64,000 nt of DNA from Marinibacterium profundimaris (lineage in GTDB: Bacteria > Pseudomonadota > Alphaproteobacteria > Rhodobacterales > Rhodobacteraceae), in assembly GCF_002210095.1 (NCBI RefSeq), contig NZ_AQQR01000006.1, forward strand, positions 1 through 64,000. The letters run 5' to 3'. This document shows, piece after piece, positions 44,933 through 53,442 of the stretch (position 1 is its first letter; the number at the start of each line of letters is the position of its first letter). A model generated the notes under the pieces. The model made no database searches. It saw nothing but the letters and a program-made list of their open reading frames with translations, and was not told where the DNA came from. The position numbers and the translations under genes are program-made.

Positions 44933-44955
44933 CGCCGCGCGGATTTCGCGCGGCG
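44933..44955 (-). terminator. Hairpin after the DUF1127 gene, likely terminator
   Basis: CGCCGCGCG (44933-44941) pairs perfectly with CGCGCGGCG (44947-44955) around a 5-nt loop, 16 bp past the DUF1127 stop. On the minus strand only TTG follows, so the T run is weak. Confidence 0.6.
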
Positions 44956-44971
44956 CGTCAACGGCAACCCA

Positions 44972-45190
44972 TCAGCGGGTCCAGCGGCCGACGGCGACGG
45001 CGTCGATGTCGCTGCGGTTCAGGCCGATGTCTTCCAGTTCGCGATCGGTCAGGCGCGACAGCGTGTTGCGCGTGCGGCGCGCGTCGTTCCAGCCGGCGAA
45101 GGCCGAGAAGAGAAGGGTGAACGGCGTGAGCACATGGCCAGCAGGGCCAGTGGAGCCGTAGGTCGGACGAGTGGTGTCGTAAGCAGCCAT
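44972..45190 (-). CDS. DUF1127 domain protein
   Basis: A 72-residue small basic protein whose C-terminal half is the DUF1127 module: R-R-T-R-N-T-L-S-R-L-T-D-R-E-L-E-D-I-G-L-N-R-S-D-I. Proteins of this family are small, arginine-rich and stress-linked. In Rhodobacter sphaeroides the DUF1127 protein CcaF1 is stress-induced and binds RNA. The N-terminal half is a poorly conserved hydrophobic-tinged stretch (L-T-P-F-T-L-L-F-S-A-F-A). AGGA precedes ATG 45190 by about 7 bp. It has an unusual structured leader. Confidence 0.88.
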   Translation of the reverse strand: MAAYDTTRPTYGSTGPAGHVLTPFTLLFSAFAGWNDARRTRNTLSRLTDRELEDIGLNRSDIDAVAVGRWTR

Positions 45191-45197
45191 GATCGTT

Positions 45198-45266
45198 TCC
45201 TATGTGCAGAAGGTCAAAACAAAGACCGCATCAGCGGTCTGTCTCGCACATAGATTGCCCATTATG
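45198..45266 (-). promoter_or_regulatory. Structured 5' leader of the DUF1127 gene with a terminator-like hairpin
   Basis: Read on the minus strand: a CATAAT -10-like box (45261-45266), then CTATGTGC (45246-45253) pairing with GCACATAG (45200-45207). Inside lies AGACCGC-tgat-GCGGTCT (45223-45240) followed by TTGTTTT. The outer stem's last two bases are the first two of the AGGA Shine-Dalgarno (45198-45201). The RNA could fold so that the SD is partly paired, and the inner hairpin resembles an intrinsic terminator. TATGTG at 45247-45252 could instead be a -10 box, which would exclude the outer stem. Confidence 0.45.
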
Positions 45267-45539
45267 TTACCGCAACTGGTCCAGATTGCATTCTAGCTAT
45301 GCGTTTTTAGAATGCCTTCGATTTAAGCAATATGCCCATAATTCAAAACCCTCTGCGCCGCGGAATTCATGTCGTTTGCAGGCAAAAGAGCGTCGATTTT
45401 GACGTCTTCCCGGGGCAGGATCCCGCCGGGGACCGGATCCGCGCCAAAACCGCGTTCGCCGCGAAGCGCTTGGCAGATGTTCGCGTTTCGTGCTAATGAC
45501 TTGAAAAAAATGACACCAAGACAGCGGGCGGGCAGCCAG
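45267..45539. other. AT-richer intergenic region before ruvC
   Basis: About 270 bp of distinctly lower GC than the surroundings, between the DUF1127 leader and ruvC. It should carry the ruvCAB promoter (rightward) and upstream promoter elements of the DUF1127 gene (leftward). No clear -35/-10 pair or operator is recognised; no LexA-type GTTC-N7-GTTC site was seen. Confidence 0.4.
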
Positions 45540-46037
45540 ATGCGGGTACTGGGCATCGATCCGGGTTTGCAATGCATGGGATGGGGCGTGATCGAGCAGA
45601 CGGGAAGCCGGCTGGTTCATGTCGCCAACGGCACCTGCAAGACCCAGGGAACCGACCTGTCGGCGCGGCTGTTGTCGCTGTTCGACCAGCTGTCGGATGT
45701 GCTGGACCGGCACCGCCCGGACGAGGCCGCGGTCGAAAAGACCTTCGTGAACAAGGATGGCTCGGGCACGCTGAAACTGGGCCAGGCGCGCGGCATCGCG
45801 ATGCTTGTGCCGGCGCGGGCCGGGCTGCCGGTGGGCGAATATTCCCCGAACTCGGTGAAGAAGACGGTGGTGGGCGTGGGACATGCGGACAAGCGGCAGG
45901 TGATGCACATGGTGAAGCTGCAATTGCCCGGCTGCAATCCCGAGAGCCCGGATGCCGCCGACGCGCTGGCCATCGCCATCTGCCACGCCCGCTATGGCGG
46001 ATCGCGCGGCATCGCCCTGCGCGAGGTGCGGGCATGA
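45540..46037 (+). CDS. ruvC: Crossover junction endodeoxyribonuclease RuvC
   Basis: A 165-residue Holliday-junction resolvase. The acidic catalytic residues are all visible: Asp7 (G-I-D-P-G), Glu66 (A-V-E-K), Asp138 and Asp141 (S-P-D-A-A-D-A). It cuts junctions processed by RuvAB. ATG 45540 gives the standard [10 protein letters not shown] start; an ATG at 45510 would add ten residues before it. It overlaps ruvA by 4 bp, the start of the ruvCAB operon. Confidence 0.95.
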   Translation: MRVLGIDPGLQCMGWGVIEQTGSRLVHVANGTCKTQGTDLSARLLSLFDQLSDVLDRHRPDEAAVEKTFVNKDGSGTLKLGQARGIAMLVPARAGLPVGEYSPNSVKKTVVGVGHADKRQVMHMVKLQLPGCNPESPDAADALAIAICHARYGGSRGIALREVRA

Positions 46038-46708
46038 TCGGGCGGCTGTCGGGGCGGCTGGATTACCGGGCCGCGGATCACGTGCTGATCGATGTGCGGG
46101 GCGTGGGATACGTGGTCTATTGCTCGGACCGGACCATGGCGTCGCTGCCGGGGCCGGGGGAGGCGGTGTCGCTTTATACCGACCTGCTGGTGCGCGAGGA
46201 CCTGATGCAGCTGTTCGGTTTCCCGACGCTGGTCGAAAAGGAATGGCACCGGCTGCTGATGTCGGTGCAGGGCGTGGGCGCGAAGGCGTCGCTGGCGATC
46301 CTGGGGACCCTTGGCGCCGACGGGGTCAGCCGGGCGATCGCGCTGGGCGACTGGTCGGCGGTGAAGGCGGCCAAGGGGATCGGGCCGAAGACGGCGCAGC
46401 GCATCGTGCTGGACCTGAAGGACAAGGCGCCCAGCGTCATGGCGATGATGGCCCCGGCGCAGGCGCCCGCCCCGGCGGATGCCGGTGAAGCGCCGGTGGA
46501 GGTCGTGGAGACCGCCGCTCCGGCGCCGAAAGCCGCGCCGCCGTCGAACACGAACGCCCAGGCGGATGCGATGTCGGCGCTGTCAAACCTTGGCTACGGG
46601 CCGAGTGAGGCGGCCGCGGCGGTGGCCGAGGCCAGGGCCGAGGCGCCGGAGGCCGACAGCCCGGCGCTGATCCGGGCCGCGCTGCGCCTGCTGGCACCGA
46701 AGGGATAA
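46034..46708 (+). CDS. ruvA: Holliday junction branch migration protein RuvA
   Basis: A 224-residue RuvA with domain I (OB fold, M-I-G-R-L-S-G-R-L start), domain II with helix-hairpin-helix motifs (V-Q-G-V-G-A-K and [11 protein letters not shown]) and a small domain III at the C-terminus (A-L-S-N-L-G-Y). The linker before domain III is Ala/Pro-rich and longer than in E. coli. It grips the junction and directs RuvB. Start overlaps ruvC (ATGA); ruvB follows after 3 bp. Confidence 0.95.
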   Translation: MIGRLSGRLDYRAADHVLIDVRGVGYVVYCSDRTMASLPGPGEAVSLYTDLLVREDLMQLFGFPTLVEKEWHRLLMSVQGVGAKASLAILGTLGADGVSRAIALGDWSAVKAAKGIGPKTAQRIVLDLKDKAPSVMAMMAPAQAPAPADAGEAPVEVVETAAPAPKAAPPSNTNAQADAMSALSNLGYGPSEAAAAVAEARAEAPEADSPALIRAALRLLAPKG

Positions 46709-46711
46709 GCC

Positions 46712-47731
46712 ATGACCGAAGCCGATCCCACCCTGCGCCCGGAGCCGCTGCCCGAGGACAACGACCGCGCGCTGCGGCCGCGCCAGCTGGGCGATTTCAT
46801 CGGGCAGGCAGAGGCGCGGGCGAACCTTGCCGTCTTTATCCAGTCCGCCCGCCAGCGCGGCGAGGCGATGGACCACACGCTGTTTCACGGGCCGCCCGGC
46901 CTGGGCAAGACGACGCTGGCACAGATCATGGCGCGTGAGCTGGGCGTGAATTTCCGCATGACCTCCGGTCCCGTGCTGGCCAAGGCGGGGGACCTGGCGG
47001 CGATCCTGACCAACCTGGAATCGCGGGACGTGCTCTTCATCGACGAGATCCACCGGCTGAACCCGGTGGTCGAAGAGGTGCTGTATCCGGCGATGGAGGA
47101 TTTCGAGCTGGACCTTGTCATCGGCGAGGGGCCGGCGGCGCGGACCGTGCGGATCGAGCTGCAGCCGTTTACGCTGGTGGGCGCCACGACGCGGATGGGG
47201 CTGCTGACGACGCCGCTGCGCGACCGGTTCGGCATTCCGACGCGGCTGCAATTCTACACGGTGGACGAGCTGCACGAGATCGTCACGCGCAATGCCCGCA
47301 CGCTGGGCGCCCCGGCCGATGAAGCGGGCGCGCGCGAGATCGCGCGGCGGGCGCGGGGCACGCCCCGGATTGCCGGGCGGTTGCTGCGGCGGGTCGTGGA
47401 TTTCGCCGTGGTCGAGGGCGACGGGCGGATCGACCAGGCGCTGGCAGATCGCGCGCTGACGCGGCTGGGCGTCGACGGGCTGGGGCTGGATGGCGCGGAC
47501 CGGCGGTACCTGACGCTGATCGCCGAGCATTACCAGGGCGGTCCGGTGGGGATCGAGACCCTGTCGGCCGCGCTGTCGGAAAGCCGCGATGCGCTGGAGG
47601 AAGTGATCGAGCCCTACCTGCTGCAGCAGGGGCTGATCCAGCGGACGCCACGAGGCCGGATGCTGGGCCAGAGGGCCTGGACCCACCTGGGGCTGCAGCC
47701 GCCGAAGTCCGAGCGCGACCTGTTCTCCTGA
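46712..47731 (+). CDS. ruvB: Holliday junction branch migration ATPase RuvB
   Basis: A 339-residue AAA+ motor. Walker A is G-P-P-G-L-G-K-T-T (about residues 61-69), Walker B V-L-F-I-D-E-I-H, sensor 1 G-A-T-T-R, and the arginine finger is in T-T-P-L-R-D-R-F. The C-terminal winged helix (I-Q-R-T-P-R-G-R) is complete. It pumps DNA through the RuvA-bound junction. It is the last gene of ruvCAB; a hairpin array follows within 17 bp. Confidence 0.97.
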   Translation: MTEADPTLRPEPLPEDNDRALRPRQLGDFIGQAEARANLAVFIQSARQRGEAMDHTLFHGPPGLGKTTLAQIMARELGVNFRMTSGPVLAKAGDLAAILTNLESRDVLFIDEIHRLNPVVEEVLYPAMEDFELDLVIGEGPAARTVRIELQPFTLVGATTRMGLLTTPLRDRFGIPTRLQFYTVDELHEIVTRNARTLGAPADEAGAREIARRARGTPRIAGRLLRRVVDFAVVEGDGRIDQALADRALTRLGVDGLGLDGADRRYLTLIAEHYQGGPVGIETLSAALSESRDALEEVIEPYLLQQGLIQRTPRGRMLGQRAWTHLGLQPPKSERDLFS

Positions 47732-47747
47732 GGACCTGCAAAAAGAC

Positions 47748-47831
47748 GGCCCCGAAGGGGCCGCCCCCGCAGGGGGACGCGCGCGAAGCGCGCGCCACGG
47801 ACAGATTCGGGCCGGGGCCGAAGGCCCCGGC
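47748..47831. repeat. Array of four GC-rich triloop hairpins
   Basis: Four hairpins stand in line after ruvB: GGCCCC-gaa-GGGGCC (47748-47762), CCCCC-gca-GGGGG (47764-47776), CGCGCGC-gaa-GCGCGCG (47778-47794) and GCCGGGGCC-gaa-GGCCCCGGC (47811-47831). The last ends 9 bp before the convergent FadB-type gene's stop. It likely ends transcription from both sides. Compare the array at 36911-37077. Confidence 0.8.
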
Positions 47832-47839
47832 AACCGCCG

Positions 47840-50044
47840 TCAGGCGGCCTGTGCCGCGTCGGGGTTGAACCGGCCGTAGAAGGTCTGGTTCTTCTCGGCC
47901 ATCTCGCGCAGCAGCGGCGGGCAGGCGAAGCGGTCGCCGTAATCCGCGGCCAGCTGGTCGCAGCGCTCGGCCGCATAGGGCGCGCCGATGATGTCCAGCC
48001 AGGACAGCGGGCCGCCGGACCAGGGCGCGAAGCCCCAGCCCAGGATCGCGCCCACGTCGCCCTCGCGGATGTCCATCAGAACGCCCTCCTCCAGAGCGCG
48101 GACCGCTTCCAGCGCCTGGATGAACATCAGCCGTTCCTGCACTTCGGTCAGGCTGGGCTGGTCTTGCATCAGCGGGAACTTGTCCTCGACCCCCTTCCAG
48201 TAACCCTGCCGCTTGCCGGCCTCGTCATAGTCGAAGAACCCGGCCTTGGCCTTGCGGCCCAGCCGGCCCTGTTCCTCCATCCAGAACAGCAGCCCGTCGC
48301 CGGGGTTTTCCGGATAGGCATTGCCCATGGCGGCCTTGGTCGCCCGCGCGATCTTGGCGCCCAGGTCGATCGAGGTTTCGTCGTTCAGCTGCACCGGCCC
48401 CACGGGGAAGCCCAGCTGCTGCGCCGCATGGTCGATCAGCGGCATCGAGACGCCTTCGGTGATCATGCGCAGCATCTCGTTCATGTAGGGGATGATGCAG
48501 CGGTTGGCATAGAAGAAGCGCGCATCGTTGACGACGATGGGCGTCTTGCGAATCTGGCGCACGAAGTCGAGCGCCTTGGCCACGGCCCGGTCGCCGGTCT
48601 CGGCGCCCTTGATGATCTCCACCAGCAGCATCTTCTCGACCGGAGAGAAGAAGTGGATGCCGATGAACTGTTCCTGCCGTTTGCTGGCCTTGGCCAGTTC
48701 GGTGATCGGCAGGGTGGAGGTGTTGGAGGCGAAGATGCAATCGGCGGGGATGATCGCCTCGACCTTCTCGGTCATCTCGGCCTTGACCTTCGGGTCCTCG
48801 AAGACCGCCTCGATGATCAGGTCGCAGTCCTTCAGCTGATCGAGATCCGGCGTGGCGGTGATCAGGTCCAGCATCGCCTGCTTCTTCTCGGGCGTGGTCT
48901 TGCCGCGCTTGATGCCCTTGTCGGCATAGCTCTCGGTATAGGCCTTGCCCTTGTCGGCGGCGGCCTGGTCCCGGTCGATCAGCACGACCTCGATCCCGGC
49001 CTGGGCCGAGACCAGAGCGATGCCCGCGCCCATCATGCCCGCGCCCAGAACGCCCAGCTTCTTCACGCGTTGGTCGGGGATGCCCTCGGGGCGCACCGCG
49101 CCCTTCTCCAGCGCTTCCTTGTTGAGGAAGAGCGAGCGGATCATGGCGCCCGAGGAGGGGTTCATCAGCACATGGGTGAACCAGCGCGCCTCGATCTTCA
49201 GCGCGGTGTCGAAATCGACCAGCGCGCCCTCGTAGACGGCCGACAGCAGCGCCTTGGGCGCGGGGAAGGCGCCCTGGGTCTTGCCGTGCACCATCGCGTT
49301 GGCGCCGACGAAGGTCATGAAGCCCGCCGGGTGATAGGGCGCGCCGCCGGGCATCTTGTAGCCCTTGGCGTCCCAGGGCTTGACCAGGTCGGCGGCTTTC
49401 GCCTCCAGCACCCACGCCTTGGCGGCGGCCAGCGGATCGTCCGAGACCTCGTCGATCAGGCCGGCGGATTTCGCCTTCTTCGGCTCGACCATCTTGCCTT
49501 CGAGCAGGTAGGGCGAGGCCCCCATCGCGCCTAGCTTGCGCACCAGCCGCGTGGTGCCGCCCGCGCCGGGAAAGATGCCGACCATGATCTCGGGCAGGCC
49601 GATGCGCGCCTTGGGATTGTCGGCGGCAAAGATCCGGTGCGTGGCCAGCGGCAGTTCATAGCCGATGCCCGCGGCGGTGCCGGGCAGGACGGAGGCGATG
49701 GGCTTGCCGCCCTTCTTGGTCTTGACGTCCATGCCGGCCAGCTCGATCTTGCGCAGCAGCGCATGCATCCGCATCACGCCTTCGAAGAGCCCGCGCGCCG
49801 GGTCGTCGCCGGCGTCTTCCTTCATCTTGGCGAGGATGTTCAGATCCATCCCCCCGGCGAAGGAGCCTTCCTTGCCCGAGGTGATCACGATGCCCTTCAC
49901 CGCCTCGTCGGCCAGCGCGTCGTCGATCAGTGCGTCCAGATCGTCCAGCCCGTCGAGAGACATCACGTTCATCGACTTGCCGGGCACGTCCCAGGTGATC
50001 ACGGCGACGCCGTCGTCGCCCTTGGCCATGGTAAAATCTGTCAT
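47840..50044 (-). CDS. FadB/FadJ-type 3-hydroxyacyl-CoA dehydrogenase/enoyl-CoA hydratase
   Basis: A 734-residue bifunctional beta-oxidation enzyme. The N-terminal crotonase domain (about 5-190) has G-S-F-A-G-G-M-D and G-T-A-A-G-I-G-Y-E oxyanion motifs. The NAD-binding domain has L-G-V-L-G-A-G-M-M-G-A-G-I-A (about 330). The dehydrogenase active-site His is in I-G-I-H-F-F-S-P-V, and a C-terminal dehydrogenase domain follows. It hydrates enoyl-CoA and oxidises 3-hydroxyacyl-CoA. The partner thiolase is encoded 1.2 kb upstream on the same strand. ATG 50044 overlaps the next small gene by 4 bp. Confidence 0.93.
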   Translation of the reverse strand: MTDFTMAKGDDGVAVITWDVPGKSMNVMSLDGLDDLDALIDDALADEAVKGIVITSGKEGSFAGGMDLNILAKMKEDAGDDPARGLFEGVMRMHALLRKIELAGMDVKTKKGGKPIASVLPGTAAGIGYELPLATHRIFAADNPKARIGLPEIMVGIFPGAGGTTRLVRKLGAMGASPYLLEGKMVEPKKAKSAGLIDEVSDDPLAAAKAWVLEAKAADLVKPWDAKGYKMPGGAPYHPAGFMTFVGANAMVHGKTQGAFPAPKALLSAVYEGALVDFDTALKIEARWFTHVLMNPSSGAMIRSLFLNKEALEKGAVRPEGIPDQRVKKLGVLGAGMMGAGIALVSAQAGIEVVLIDRDQAAADKGKAYTESYADKGIKRGKTTPEKKQAMLDLITATPDLDQLKDCDLIIEAVFEDPKVKAEMTEKVEAIIPADCIFASNTSTLPITELAKASKRQEQFIGIHFFSPVEKMLLVEIIKGAETGDRAVAKALDFVRQIRKTPIVVNDARFFYANRCIIPYMNEMLRMITEGVSMPLIDHAAQQLGFPVGPVQLNDETSIDLGAKIARATKAAMGNAYPENPGDGLLFWMEEQGRLGRKAKAGFFDYDEAGKRQGYWKGVEDKFPLMQDQPSLTEVQERLMFIQALEAVRALEEGVLMDIREGDVGAILGWGFAPWSGGPLSWLDIIGAPYAAERCDQLAADYGDRFACPPLLREMAEKNQTFYGRFNPDAAQAA

Positions 50045-50550
50045 GTCAGTCTCCGTCTGTCGTGAGTGGCAGGACGGGCTGACGTCAGTCGTCGGGGTGC
50101 CCCCCCCTGCAATGGCTCGAATGTGCCCTGGGCCGTGATCCGCGCCAGGCCGCGGGACCAGCGGATGTGCCCGAACGAGCTGCGGATCAGCGCGATCCGC
50201 CAGTCGCCGTTCTGCGGGCGCAGGACGAATTGGGTGTGAAAAGGTTCGACGATCCGTCCGGTGGTGCCAAGGATGTTGGTCTCCACCGTGACCTCGATCC
50301 AGTCCTCCTCCATCTGCGAAAAGGACAGCACGCGGCGATAGATGTCGGTGGCGCGCTGGATGCTCAGCGCCTGGTGGTAAAGCTCGAAATCCTCGCGCAG
50401 CTCCTCCTCCGTGCGCATCACGGAGGCCTCTTCGCCCCGGGGGACCGTGTGCATCGGCAGGTGGATGATCGAACGGTAGAGGTCGAAGTCGCCGGAGATC
50501 AGCGCCCGCGTCAGGGTGCGTTCGATGATGGTGAACTCTTCGGGCGTCAT
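50041..50550 (-). CDS. NTF2-like hypothetical protein upstream of the FadB-type gene
   Basis: A 169-residue protein. The first about 130 residues have the size and strand/helix pattern of NTF2/SnoaL-like proteins (E-R-T-L-T-R-A-L-I-S-G-D-F-D-L-Y-R, then strands ending R-I-A-L-I-R-S-S-F). The last 40 residues are Arg-rich and look disordered. Its stop overlaps the FadB-type start by 4 bp (ATGA), so the two are co-translated. A role in fatty-acid oxidation is inferred from position alone. Confidence 0.6.
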   Translation of the reverse strand: MTPEEFTIIERTLTRALISGDFDLYRSIIHLPMHTVPRGEEASVMRTEEELREDFELYHQALSIQRATDIYRRVLSFSQMEEDWIEVTVETNILGTTGRIVEPFHTQFVLRPQNGDWRIALIRSSFGHIRWSRGLARITAQGTFEPLQGGAPRRLTSARPATHDRRRLT

Positions 50551-50676
50551 GCCTGCGGTCCTTCTCCGGCAACGCGAAACGCCCCGTCACGCAGGCGCCC
50601 ACGGCATCATCGCCGGCAGGACCGCCTTCGGTCAGGAGCATTCTCGGGCCGCAGATCGGTCCGTGGAAGGGGGTCT

Positions 50677-51147
50677 TCACCGCGGCCCCTCCCAGTCTGT
50701 GCCGTCGCGGTACAGGAATTTCGGCTGTCCGTCCATGATCTCGATCAAGAAGTCCTCGTCGGAATAGGTGGCGCGTTCCTCGGCCGCCTTCGTGCCTACG
50801 ACGAGAAAGGCGGCGCGCGCGCCGGAGCGGTTGATGAAGCAATGCCCGTTCGGATTGCCGGCCGGGAAGGCGGCGCAATCGCCCGGCGTCATCTCGGTCT
50901 CGCCCTCGTCCTCGTGCAGCATCAGCGTGCCTTCGGTCACCATGACGAATTCGTCCTCGTTCAGGTGCCAGTGCCGCAGCGAGGATTTCGCCCCCGGTTC
51001 GAGAAAGACCAGGTTCGCGCCGAACTGCGTCAGCCCGCCCGCCGCGCCCAGGCGGAGCGAGCTGCGTCCGGCCATCTGCGAGGCATAGGGTTCGGGATAG
51101 ATCGAGCCGGTGCGCAGCTCGAGCGTGGAGAGATCGATCTTGGGCAT
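50677..51147 (-). CDS. Cupin domain protein
   Basis: A 156-residue cupin. Motif 1 reads R-H-W-H-L-N-E-D-E-F (H-x-H...E) and motif 2 P-A-G-N-P-N-G-H-C (P-x-G...H), giving the usual metal-binding His/Glu set. No signal peptide is seen. Cupins include dioxygenases, isomerases and binding proteins, so the reaction is not known. It sits inside the beta-oxidation cluster between the NTF2-like and thiolase genes, with about 126 bp of non-coding sequence after it. Confidence 0.88.
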   Translation of the reverse strand: MPKIDLSTLELRTGSIYPEPYASQMAGRSSLRLGAAGGLTQFGANLVFLEPGAKSSLRHWHLNEDEFVMVTEGTLMLHEDEGETEMTPGDCAAFPAGNPNGHCFINRSGARAAFLVVGTKAAEERATYSDEDFLIEIMDGQPKFLYRDGTDWEGPR

Positions 51148-51204
51148 GGCAGTGCTCCTTGACGCGGTGGCGATGCGCCGCCCCGGGCGGGGCGGCCGCA
51201 GGGG

Positions 51205-52416
51205 TCAGACCCGTTCCAGGATCGTGGCCGCGCCCATTCCCGAGGCGATGCAAAGCGTGGCAAGGCCGGTTTCCTTGTCGGCCCGCTCCATCTCGTCAAG
51301 CAGGGTGCCGATGATGATCGCCCCGGTCGCGCCCAGCGGGTGGCCCATGGCGATCGAGCCGCCATTGACGTTGACCACGCCCGGATCGACATCGAAGGCC
51401 TGGCAGAAGCGCAGCACGACCGCGGCGAAGGCCTCGTTCACCTCGAAAAGGTCGATGTCGCCGATCTCCATCCCGTGGTCCTTCAGGATCTTCTCGGTCA
51501 CCGGGACGGGGCCGGTCAGCATGATCGTGGGATCGGTGCCGATCTTGGCGGTGGCGCGGATGCGGGCGCGGGGCTTCAGCCCGTGCTTCTCGCCGAACTC
51601 CTTGTTGCCGATCAGCACGGCGGCGGCGCCGTCGACGATGCCGCTGGAATTGCCGGCATGGTGGATGTGGTTGATCCGCTCCAGCTCGGGGTATTTCATC
51701 ATCGCGATCTTGTCGAAGCCGGGCATGACCTCGCCCATCTGCTGGAACGAGGCGTTGAGCGCGCCAAGCGCCTGCATGTCGGTGCCGGGGCGCATGTATT
51801 CGTCGTGATCGAGGATCGGCAGGCCGTTCTGGTCGGTCACGGTGATGACCGATTTCGCGAACCGGCCGTCATCCCAGGCGGCCTTGGCCCGGCGCTGGGA
51901 TTCGACGGCCAGCGCATCGGCCTGGTCGCGGGTGAAGCCGTATTTCGTGGCGATGATGTCGGCACTGATGCCCTGCGGCACGAAGTAGCTTTCCATCGCG
52001 ACGGTGGGATCCACGGCGATCGCGGCCCCGTCCGAGCCCATCGCGACCCGGCCCATCATCTCGACGCCCCCGGCGATATAGGCCTCTCCGGCGCCGCCGC
52101 GCACCTGGTTGGCGGCAAGGTTCACGGCTTCCATGCCCGAGGCGCAGAAGCGGTTGATCGCCAGCCCGGGGATGGATTGGTCGAGATCGGAGGCCAGCAC
52201 CGCCGAGCGCGCCAGGCAGCCGCCCTGTTCCATGACCTGGGTGACATTGCCCCAGATCACGTCCTCGACCGCGTGGCCGTCCAGGTTGTTGCGCTCCTTG
52301 ATGGCGTTCAGCGTCAGCGCCGAAAGCCTGAGCGACGTCACCTCGTGCAGGGCGCCGTCCTTGCGGCCCTTGCCGCGGGGGGTGCGCAGGGCGTCGTAGA
52401 TATAGGCGTCGGTCAT
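51205..52416 (-). CDS. Acetyl-CoA C-acyltransferase (thiolase)
   Basis: A 403-residue thiolase. The acyl-carrying Cys is in I-N-R-F-C-A-S-G-M (about residue 92). The His of G-H-P-L-G-A-T-G and the second Cys in C-I-A-S-G-M-G complete the active site. It releases acetyl-CoA from 3-ketoacyl-CoA, the last beta-oxidation step. AAGGAG lies 6 bp before ATG 52416. Together with the FadB-type gene it forms a classic fadBA set, though broken here by the cupin and NTF2-like genes. Confidence 0.93.
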   Translation of the reverse strand: MTDAYIYDALRTPRGKGRKDGALHEVTSLRLSALTLNAIKERNNLDGHAVEDVIWGNVTQVMEQGGCLARSAVLASDLDQSIPGLAINRFCASGMEAVNLAANQVRGGAGEAYIAGGVEMMGRVAMGSDGAAIAVDPTVAMESYFVPQGISADIIATKYGFTRDQADALAVESQRRAKAAWDDGRFAKSVITVTDQNGLPILDHDEYMRPGTDMQALGALNASFQQMGEVMPGFDKIAMMKYPELERINHIHHAGNSSGIVDGAAAVLIGNKEFGEKHGLKPRARIRATAKIGTDPTIMLTGPVPVTEKILKDHGMEIGDIDLFEVNEAFAAVVLRFCQAFDVDPGVVNVNGGSIAMGHPLGATGAIIIGTLLDEMERADKETGLATLCIASGMGAATILERV

Positions 52417-52427
52417 CTTGGTCTCCT

Positions 52428-53063
52428 TCAGGCCCGGTCCGAGGGGTTTCCGGGCATCAGATCGTAGGGATGTTTCCAGCCGGGCTGTTCGCTGAGGCGG
52501 GTGAGCCAGGCGTCGATATTGGGCCAGTCGGCGCGGTCGAAGCCGAAGGGTTCGGGGTAATAGAGATACCCGCAGCAGGTCAGATCGGCATTGGTGAGGC
52601 TGTCGCCCACGATCCACTCGCGCCCCATCATGTGCTTGTCGAGCACGTCATAGGCGGCCTTGAGCCGGCCCTGGAACATGGCGATCGCCTCTTTGGGCTG
52701 CTTGTCCTCGGGCAGGAAGTTCATCAGGAACCGCGTCATCCCGGCGACGGAGGACAGCTTGTGATTGTCCCAGAGCACCCAGCGCAGGACCTCGTATTTC
52801 TCCATGTCCGTGCCGCCCAGCTTGCCGGTCTTGTCGGCGATGTATTGCTGGATCACGCCCGATTGCGTGAGCTTCACGTCGCCGTCGATCAGCACCGGCG
52901 CCTCGCCCATCTCGTTGACATTGGCGCGGTATTCCGGGGACCGAGTCTCGCCGTTGAAGAAATCCACCTTCACCGGTTCCCAGTCGAGCCCGGAGAACTG
53001 CAGCGCCAGGGCCGCCTTGTAGGAATGCCCGGATTCTCCGAAGCAGTAGAGCTTGATGGTCAT
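52428..53063 (-). CDS. Glutathione S-transferase family protein
   Basis: A 211-residue GST. The N-terminal thioredoxin-like domain starts K-L-Y-C-F-G-E-S-G-H-S-Y-K, with a Ser or Cys available as the GSH-activating residue. The G-sheet V-L-I-D-G-D and L-T-Q-S-G-V-I segment binds glutathione. The helical C-terminal domain follows (about 85-205). It lies 11 bp before the thiolase gene, so it is probably in the same transcript. The substrate is unknown. Confidence 0.88.
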   Translation of the reverse strand: MTIKLYCFGESGHSYKAALALQFSGLDWEPVKVDFFNGETRSPEYRANVNEMGEAPVLIDGDVKLTQSGVIQQYIADKTGKLGGTDMEKYEVLRWVLWDNHKLSSVAGMTRFLMNFLPEDKQPKEAIAMFQGRLKAAYDVLDKHMMGREWIVGDSLTNADLTCCGYLYYPEPFGFDRADWPNIDAWLTRLSEQPGWKHPYDLMPGNPSDRA

Positions 53064-53108
53064 GTGCCTTATCTCCCTGGGTGGCGCCTGTGGCGGGTGT
53101 CGTGTTGC

Positions 53109-53322
53109 GGTATTTTTACAAAGATGAAGCCAGGACCGGGTTACCCAATATTAACCTTGTTCGCCAACGATAGGCTTGCGGTACAGGCTGCGGAGCCGAT
53201 GACCGTCAAAGGTGAAGCCCCGCCGCCCTGCCTGCGTTCCGTCTGACGGTCGGGCCGCGCGGCGGGGTGGACCTCAGAGCGCAACCGGATCTCTTCATCT
53301 TTGCATAAATACCCGCCGCCGG
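53109..53322. repeat. Intergenic region bracketed by inverted half copies of the structured repeat
   Basis: A half copy GGTATTTTTACAAAGATGAAGC lies at 53109-53130 and an inverted, more degenerate one at 53293-53322 (CTTCATCTTTGCATAAATACCC). The 160-bp interior shares neither the TGTACA pair nor the 18-bp palindrome, so it is a third cargo type or a decayed one. No gene is called in the 379-bp gap (53064-53442). Confidence 0.6.
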
Positions 53323-53442
53323 AGGCTCCCGAAGCCGCCGCAAGCACTGCCGCCGGGCCGATGCGCCCGACGTCGCCACGCTCTTCCCGACGCGCAGTCT
53401 TCAAGTAGGACGTAACCATCGCTCCTCCCCGATCCAGCTATC

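Noticed and set aside
44622-44971. CCUCCUCCC-loop (cuckoo/CcsR-type) small RNAs downstream of the DUF1127 gene
   Set aside because: The motif does not occur on the minus strand in this gap.
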